Shown here in pieces: positions 57,065 through 64,000 of a stretch of DNA of 64,000 nt. A program made the position numbers and the translations under genes. How positions within the stretch are numbered: the first letter of the stretch is position 1; each line of letters starts with the position of its first letter. The DNA comes from Notospermus geniculatus (taxonomy: Eukaryota > Nemertea > Pilidiophora > Heteronemertea > Lineidae), in the NCBI GenBank assembly GCA_002633025.1, contig NMRB01001927.1, positions 75,190 to 139,189 of the forward strand. Reading direction: 5' to 3'. The notes below the pieces were generated by a model that did no database searches, was not told the origin of the DNA, and was given only the letters and a program-made list of their open reading frames with translations.

Positions 57065-57544
57065 AGGGCTTTCATTAACTTTTTCACTACCTGGGTCATG
57101 ACTTCCACAATTTTTTTATGGAAGTCAATTTGGGAAGTTGCTGGGGTCTTTTGACTTCCAGCAATTCTTTTTGGGGGTCATGACTTCTTGTTATATTTTG
57201 CTGGGGTCACATGCTCCCTTCATATGCTGCTACCGGTACCGCGTGCAAGCCAGGAGTGTGTAGTTGCCATAGGCGACGGGAATCCCCAGTTATTTCAGCT
57301 GGGGTAGCAAGGATTGGGTGTGGTTGAAGAAAATTTGGCTGGCGCGACTTGCAATACACTGCGTCAGCCGGGGTCCCACCGGCGTAAATGGAGACTGAGT
57401 ATACAGATGGGACTTCCACACTTTCTCTATCAGCGTTTCATCGAATTTACCTGCGTTTTTGAGACTTCAGAGTTATTTATGTTTGCGTCATTTCCGCAGT
57501 TTACATGCGTAATAGACGCCATACGCAGGCTTAATGAAAGCCCT
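57065..57544. mobile_element. MITE with AGGGCTTTCATTAA ends
   Basis: AGGGCTTTCATTAA and TTAATGAAAGCCCT, perfect over 14 bases. No coding content. Confidence 0.82.
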
Positions 57545-57915
57545 GATCAGAGGGTCTCAGCATTTGCTCCCTCTGTCACCACACACGGTATGTGGTGATG
57601 GAGGGAGCGAGCAGTAAGAACCACTGGACCTCAGGATGGTGACATGTGATATCACGCCCTAATCAGCATAGAATTTATAGGAACTGGTGTGGCCATATTG
57701 GCCGTCAATGGGGTTTACTGAAAGAAATCAGATTTTAACTGGAATATTTTCCAAAGTACCTTTCTTATCATTTCAGTTTCTTAATACATGATTTGTCAAA
57801 TAAAATCACATCTTCTGATGATTGAATGACACATGTCTGTTGTAAAAACAGACAATTAGCACTGAATTACATAGTAACGGCCAAGCACATGGCTAATTAT
57901 GTATTAATTGGTATC

Positions 57916-58046
57916 AGGACATTTACCCCCTGGACATTTACCCCCCAGACACTTACCCCCTGGACATNTGGGGGGTAAGTGTCCAGGGGGTGAATGTCCA
58001 GGGGGTAAGTGCCCGGGGGGGTAAATGTCTGGGGGGTAAATGTCCT
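57916..58046. repeat. Foldback of GGACATTTACCCCCT units
   Basis: Left arm: three to four units of GGACATTTACCCCCT; right arm: the inverse, about five units. The single N at 57968 sits at the hinge. Confidence 0.9.
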
Positions 58047-58529
58047 AGAATCGTATTAATTAGCTCATTAGCATTGAGTTGTGACGTTGGTGAAGAACAT
58101 AGTATATGCCTTCACTACAGGGGAGAGCACCATACACCTGTCCAGTCCATGCATGGATGGAATGCATACATGTATCTGTATCATGGGTCAACGGTGCATG
58201 CGTCATACAATTAGAAAGTCATGAACAATATTGCCGATAGAATGTCCAATGGTATTCAACGATAATAAAAGGTAAACCTATTTCCTCCATTCTGATACAA
58301 AGCATCGTAGTGCATAATAAAGCGAAAATAAAATGTATCGGCATGAATGGGGGCATTGCCTTCTCCATTGTGGCTCCCACACAAAAAGATTTTAAAAGGA
58401 ACTCAAGGGCATATGTATATGTAGGCCTACATGTATATAACCTAATGTGGATCAAAACCACTGTTCTCGTTGGACATGTCTCGGAGTCTCTAGCAGTGTG
58501 CCTATAACCTATCAGCCAAAACATCAGGC

Positions 58530-58610
58530 CTTTGGTCTCGTTCCTCTTCATACACTTGAGCGGATGAAGAGGAGCGAGGTAAAAACCCCTGCTGTGGGAG
58601 GATGAAACAT
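58530..58610. repeat. Palindromic MITE, CTGTGGGAGGAT family
   Basis: TTGGTCTCGTTCCTCTTCAT with inverse partner GATGAAGAGGAGCGAGGT, then CTGCTGTGGGAGGATGAA. Partial member of the 34810 family. Confidence 0.65.
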
Positions 58611-59058
58611 CCCCAGGTCTCTGTGGTTTAGCTTCAGCCATTTTTCAAAATCACCTCAGTATGCTTGAGGCATCGGTGGATTAGAACAATTGGAGTTGAC
58701 CATAAAAATGTCAGGCAACACTCCAGCCGTATAATCCCAGTGGCTAGGACCATGTCCACTGTACATGTACAAACTGGCGCCAATTGCTATTTACACAACA
58801 TTATCAATTTCAACTGCAAATGAAACAAATTTAGCCTAATCAATAAACAATGCATGCCTGCGGGCAAAAACAAACACAAAAATTACCACCACTGAAAATG
58901 GCTTCCAAAATAGACTCTGAATTGGGGTTTTTGTCGAAGTTGACAAATTATGAAACAAGCGACAAAAACGTTATCATCCTGAAAGGAAACTGAAGTACAG
59001 TTGATGGGAGGAAAGTTTGGAGACTCCATGAACAGTTTATCCACGGACAAAAGTCCTG

Positions 59059-59173
59059 GGGCCTGTTTCATAAAGTGACTTTAGGCTACAATGTAATGGT
59101 ACCTTTAACCAAATGGAAAATGCATTGAGTTAATGGTACCATTAGCTTAAAGTCACTTTATGAAACAGGCCCC
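59059..59173. mobile_element. MITE with GGGCCTGTTTCATAAAG ends
   Basis: Whole-length palindrome, nearly the same as the intron 6 pair at 7738-7934. Confidence 0.88.
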
Positions 59174-59662
59174 TGGTGGACAAAATGTCAGGAAGACATG
59201 TCCTCATTCCCCAGGCTACATTACAAAACTGGCTAGCCGATCGACCAGCGACACTACATTCCATCATCGTTGTTCTTACGCCCACACTCTGAAATCCTCG
59301 TTAAGGGTTCAGCATCATTCTTTACACCTCCTACTCTGCTCGCCTTCTCTTTGGATCTGATTATCACACAATTTAAGCCCCTCATTCAGGATATTTCAAA
59401 ATAAACATGAATGGACACAACAAGTTATTTTCATCCCATTTTGTGTTGTTATCTGATGGTGTTTTGTCCTGTTCTGTCTCGCATTAATGTTTTCTATTTG
59501 TAATCTCCTACATAAGATTCTTTTAGAAATTGTGGGACTATTTGAGGAATGACATGAATTCTGGTAGTTAACCCTCGCTGGCCGGATGTGAAAGTTCTTG
59601 GTCAATGTTTATGATGTGATTATGAAGTTTACGGCATTTTCCACTGTTCCAAAGTACCTCTT

Positions 59663-59846
59663 CAGGCACGGATCCAGAGGGGGTGCGGAAGGGACGTAGG
59701 CCCCCCTATTTTGGGGCAACCATCCTTTTTACAAACGTCAATCATTTGACTGAAATGCCAGGAAAACGCATTAGAGAGAATCTTGCCACGTAGGCTCGGG
59801 CTTCCCCTTGCTCTGCCCCCCTTTTCCCAAACCCTGGATCCGTGTG
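59663..59846. mobile_element. CAGGCACGGATCC MITE with 5-base duplication
   Basis: Ends CAGGCACGGATCCAGAGGGG and CTGGATCCGTGTG; CTCTT at 59658-59662 and 59847-59851. Same terminal pattern as 36251-36424. Confidence 0.88.
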
Positions 59847-60696
59847 CTCTTTGACCCAAGTCTTAACATAGACTACCCTCCAAAGGATGCAGCAGAGCAG
59901 TATTGTCCTTTCTAACCCAACAAGTAATATTGCACTTCCCTTCCTGTCCTTGTCACCATGAACACTCCCATCATACAATCATACGAGCCTGACAAAGACC
60001 CAAGGCCATTGTGAAGTGCTCGCAATAACCCAAGGCCACAAGTCCTCCATATTCAGACCAGCTGTCCCAATAGCTCTCCAAAATTCGGCTATGTCAGCAT
60101 CAAGGAGCTGCATGGTGAGGATGTCATCCTATCATTTTTCGGTTGTTTCCAAGATAAAATGGTACAAGTGGCTTGACCGAGGACACAGCACTCAGCGAGA
60201 CAGAGGTTACAAGTTCAGCCTGAATAATATTTGTCGCGCGCCTCAAATAAACCAATTATCACCGCCCAAAGCCCTGAGGAAATCACAGCGCGCACCGTGA
60301 TGGGGACAATCACACAAAAGATTCATAACATGGAGAAAAGTTGGTATTTTGTATTTATTGTTCAACCTGCGCGTGTTGTTGTGTTGCACTTACGGACATT
60401 TACCACACTGTGATAATCTGTTATTAGCGAGCAGTGGTTACTAGGGGAGCTTCCCTGATACAGGTATGTGATAATGAAAGGTTTCTCCTCAATGGGCATG
60501 TGTTCTACATGCAATCAACGGGTCAGGTTTACGTAAAGCAATCACAAAATAACACCATGAACAAATTGATGGCAATAGAGCTTGTGCATTGTTCACTGTA
60601 ACGTCAGTTTTGACCCGCAGTCCACCATCTCACGTCAACAACACGGTCCCCAATTCGCCAATGGGAATCAAACCAAAGACTTACGGCATTAAATTA

Positions 60697-61136
60697 CAGT
60701 CCCCCCTTGCTATTACGAACCCTTCGGGGTCCAAGGGCTAAGTTCGTACTAACGCGGATTCGTAATAGACAAATCCCAAATTCCCAGATCTGCGCACTTC
60801 CGCCGAAATGGCAAACAGAACCACGACCTGAAACCAGATGACGTGACGCAATCCATGATTCAGCAATGGTCGAGTCTGACGCAACGTCATCGAACTCACC
60901 GTCGTCACATGGTCGTGGGGTTTTCTGCGTCACGTCATTCAGTGTCATGTGGTTTCAGACCGAGGTTCTGTTTGCCATTTCGGCGGAAGTGCGCAGATCT
61001 TTCTCGTTTTCGTCAATTTGGGATTTGTCTATAGTGGGGAATTACATACATGTCATGAAGTTTTGGGAGCCAGATGTTGGGTTCGTAATATCCGGGAGTT
61101 CATAAAATCGAGGTTCGTAAGAGCGAGGGTGCACTG
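60697..61136. mobile_element. pogo-like MITE, interrupted by M1
   Basis: CAGTCCCCCCTTGCTATTACG-type left end (20 of 21 bases fit the family), right end GAGCGAGGGTGCACTG; TA on both sides. Split by 60768-61029. Confidence 0.88.
60768..61029. mobile_element. TA-flanked MITE, family M1, full length
   Basis: GACAAATCCCAAATT at the left and AATTTGGGATTTGTC at the right, TA on both sides. Inner arms AGATCTGCGCACTTCCGCCG and its complement. Confidence 0.9.
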
Positions 61137-62639
61137 TACCTTGCCCAAATAAAAGTACCAATGAACACTTTATATCAAACGTTCAATCAGTCCTGGTGTT
61201 GCATCATGTCAAGTTTGCAACCTTTACATGTATTGGCATGCTTGGTCCACGAAGTTTCAGTTTTTTTCCGCTGAAATTACCCATAAGGAGAAAAAGTCTG
61301 ACATTTCTGTCTACACATTATTATCAGTCTATTATTCTCAAATGTGTACTTAGTTAAGTGACAAAGAATCAGACATGATGGACCTAATTTGAGGAAATGC
61401 CAGAAAAAAATCACTGCAAGCAGCTCAGACGACTTCTTTGACGATAGTCACGCACTATATGTGTACAGTCAAAAACAAATATGTGTTGTTCATGATGTTA
61501 TCAACATTCAAAGACGGTTCATGCAAACAAAGTTTTATCTCCAGAACATCGAAATTCCACATAATTTGTTGACTGATATTTCAGCATGACAGCTGTGGTG
61601 CAGTGGTAGCATTAAGGATTTTTTGTCATGAGTCCATTTTTTTCAAGTGGACTCTTTTTGCGTCAGATTGCTTGAAAATGAGGAGTCCAAATTCGATTCC
61701 CATGAGTCCAACTAAATGGACTCTTTTGCACGGAAGACCAGCAAATATGAAGAGATATGTTGACAGTGCGCGTGGTAACGCAGAGACGGCGTCAATAGGC
61801 CTAAGGGGGCGTTTTTTTCCTCATAGATCCTAAAAATTCATACGGCCATATTGGCATGGACGTTTTTCAATTGCAAGAATGAAAAAATTAGGCGTCTTAC
61901 GTTGCGTCCTGAATATCTCAGGAGGACGTTTTTGCAGGAAACTTTTTTTCTCAATTTGCGTCTGAAGTTGATTTCATGCGTCCAGGGACGCATGGACGCA
62001 CCTTAACGCGATCCCTGTGGTGTTATTTCAGATAGGGGGAGGGGCTGTCGCTGATTTGAGAAGTTTGGAGCTGAACCACTGCGTCGGGGTCACAGGTGGA
62101 TTCGTAACTTCAGGGAAGACATGGACGAGGTGACAACTGACACTTTTTGGAAAACCCAAGTTCAACATCAAAGAAGTCCTCCAACTCTTAACTTCCAGTT
62201 TCAAAGTTTTATTGGGATAAGCATCACTTGCGCCCCTCATCTGAAAATAATCCTGGGGAGGGGGCGCATGCGGACTTGCCCTGGACCAGGACAGTTGGAC
62301 AGGTCCAGGGAATGTGCTCAGGGTCATATACCTAAATTTTCCCCTTTCATTGGATCGGCCATCAATGCTAAAGCAGACACAGACCACCAATCCACAGTTC
62401 ATGTTGGCAAAAATAGGCCTCCTAGCGACCATCAAAAAGCTCCCCGGGGATGATAGCCCTAGGCCTACCTGCTATGTCATTGAAAAACAACAATAACTAT
62501 TCAACATGTAGCATACACTCCAACAACTTCGGTATGACCAGTTGTCCAATTAACAGATGAATGAGTATAGTGTAAAGAGTACATACCATGTATGTCATAG
62601 CTGATTTACCTGATTTACCTGACCTTTAGGGTTAATTAG
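61137..62639. other. No firm feature; possible decayed SINE/MITE composite
   Basis: GCTGTGGTGCAGTGGTAGCA near 61592 looks like a tRNA A box region. TTAAGGATTTTTTG (about 61612) and CCTTAACGC (about 62000) could bound a MITE inside it. Too weak to call. Confidence 0.3.
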
Positions 62640-63475
62640 GAAGCTCACTAGGAGCTTATGTTAACCCCCTCTACATTTCTGAGGTGGCGGTCGATCCTCC
62701 CCTTAGCTGCGTTAATTGAATTCGTAGTATCCTCTAATCTTAAGACATTCCACGCGTTTATAACTCTCTGACTGAAAAAATGTTTTCTGACGTCGAGCCG
62801 ATTTTGCCGTTTGTAAATCTTCCACGAGAATTCTCCCCGAAGTTGACGCTGACCTTGGTTCCTTGCTGACACATTGGGCCGTATTCTAGAACGTTCCTTA
62901 ACATTAAGGTCCACCTTAAATCGATTGTTCTCGATGGTTTTACAATAGACTTAAGGTCGACCTTAACGTTAAGGAACGTTCTAGAATACGGGCCAAAGAG
63001 GCTGTCCTTACTAATGTTGGTATCACCATGATGGATCTTGTACGTTTCCAATAAGTCGGCCCTCTTGCGCCTGGTCTCCAGTGTAGACAAGTGTAAAACT
63101 TTTAAACGATCACTATAGGCCCTACATGTATTCCATTCCTCTGCATTCTGGCACCATCCTCGTGAAATGCCTCTGGACCCTCTCTATCAGATCTATGTCA
63201 CCACGGAGATGAGGACACCACACCTGAGACGCATATAGTCCAAATGTGGACGCACTAAACTCTTATACACCTGTAGCATCAGCTTCTTATGTTTTGAAAC
63301 GTTCTACTGATCATCCGAAGCACCTTATTTGCCGTTTTCACCTTCTCTGCTATATGGACCCTTGGTTTTAGTGATTTATGAATGTACACACCCACTTTTT
63401 CCTTGATAAATGCTACTGTAATACATTGTATAGATCTACACTTATCACTGTACAACCGCACCGGTCAGAATCGGG
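62640..63475 (-). pseudogene. Non-LTR retrotransposon 3' end (CR1/L2-like), decayed
   Basis: Minus-strand pieces in order: HIAEKVKTANKVLRMISRTF (63353-63300 region), LMLQVYKSLVRPHLDY, WCPHLRGDIDLIERVQRHF, STLETRRKRADLLETYKIHH, NRLDVRKHFFSQRVINAWN, GRIDRHLRN. This is the C-terminal part of a LINE reverse transcriptase ORF and its tail, broken by frameshifts, stops and a MITE at 62876-62994. 5'-truncated, as usual for LINEs. It is a relic, not a host gene. Confidence 0.85.
62876..62994. mobile_element. MITE GGGCCGTATTCTAGAACG inserted in the LINE
   Basis: GGGCCGTATTCTAGAACGTT and its complement at the other end; same family as 45846-45963. It separates STLETRRKRADLLETYKIHH from the RLDVRK part of the LINE tail. 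Confidence 0.9.
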
Positions 63476-63811
63476 AAACCCTATCCTAAATGTCAGAGTT
63501 TTTTAAGTGGTACAGCGTATAATAATTACCGAATAGACATACTTACCGACTTCTCTAAGTATGAAGGATTCTATAAATGTAGTTTTCAAGGTAATTCACG
63601 TTTAGATGTCGTTAAAATCAGCTTATTTTTTGCACAGCGGTAATCCACAGTAAACGTCTTCGACGCCATTGCTTTTGACGCACGTGGCGGTGGTGGCGCC
63701 TAGCGGAGAGGAGACATACTAAACGAAGGTAACTGGTCATTTCGTTGTTTTCCGTAGTCCACCAAATAGCGTGTTCGTTTACTTGCCTGGGCCTCCCCGG
63801 AGTAAATTTGG

Positions 63812-64000
63812 TGTCTTCCCGTATCGCCTTTTCCCATTTCGCCTTTTCCCAATTCGCCTTCTTTTTCCAATTTCACCTTATTCCCAAATCGCCTTATTCC
63901 CATATCGCCTTTTCCCGTTTCGCCTTATTCCCATATCGCCTTTTCCTGTTTCGCCGTATTCCCATTTCGCCTTTTCCCATATCGCCTTATTCCCATTTTG
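63812..64000. repeat. 15-base tandem array TTCCCATTTCGCCTT, runs off window
   Basis: About 12 units, alternating TTCCCATTTCGCCTT and TTCCCATATCGCCTT forms. It begins GTCTTCCCGTATCGCC, like the end of the foldback element at 11562-11681, so it may be the outer arm of a larger foldback element. Confidence 0.9.

Noticed and set aside
62648-63090. A host gene on the minus strand near 62.6-63.1 kb
   Set aside because: The text is the C-terminal end of a LINE reverse transcriptase with frameshifts and a MITE insert.

Overview
This is eukaryotic, animal nuclear DNA. One protein-coding gene fills most of the window. Read on the minus strand, 19 coding exons (56141 down to 914) join in frame with GT-AG introns into an 862-residue protein. 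It is a clear orthologue of TMTC3, the ER-membrane protein with an N-terminal multi-pass GT-C/DUF1736 region and C-terminal TPR repeats that is linked to O-mannosylation of cadherins. The rest is intron, flank and a dense mosaic of short mobile elements. The element types (foldback and TTAA-, TA- or TWA-flanked MITEs, and tRNA-derived SINEs) suggest a marine invertebrate such as an echinoderm, hemichordate, amphioxus or lophotrochozoan. I cannot name the species from sequence alone.

Layout, low to high coordinate. Positions 1-900 are 3' flank with MITE remnants. Positions 914-9825 hold exons 19 to 4, with short introns (138 to 1126 bases) that already carry several MITEs. Intron 3 (9826-12284) holds four elements. 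Exon 3 is at 12285-12366. Intron 2 (12367-53275) is 40.9 kb, about 64% of the window. Inside it lies a head-to-tail duplication of about 10 kb (copy A 15613-25734, copy B 25826-36791), 1-3% diverged in the stretches I aligned by eye. The two copies differ by many clean mobile-element insertions. From 36792 to 53275 the intron holds nested MITEs and two SINE families. Exon 2 is at 53276-53412, intron 1 at 53413-55955, and exon 1 with the start codon at 55956-56141. From 56142 to 64000 is upstream sequence (5'UTR intron or promoter side, not resolved), with more MITEs, a decayed non-LTR retrotransposon 3' end on the minus strand at about 62640-63475, and a 15-base repeat array running off the window end.

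No second host gene, rRNA, functional tRNA or CRISPR array was found. The most unusual items are the giant intron with its tandem duplication, foldback elements built of 15-base units with 12-13 base flanking direct repeats, a CAGG...GGATCC family with 5-base target duplications, and a minisatellite dense in AGGTCA half-sites.
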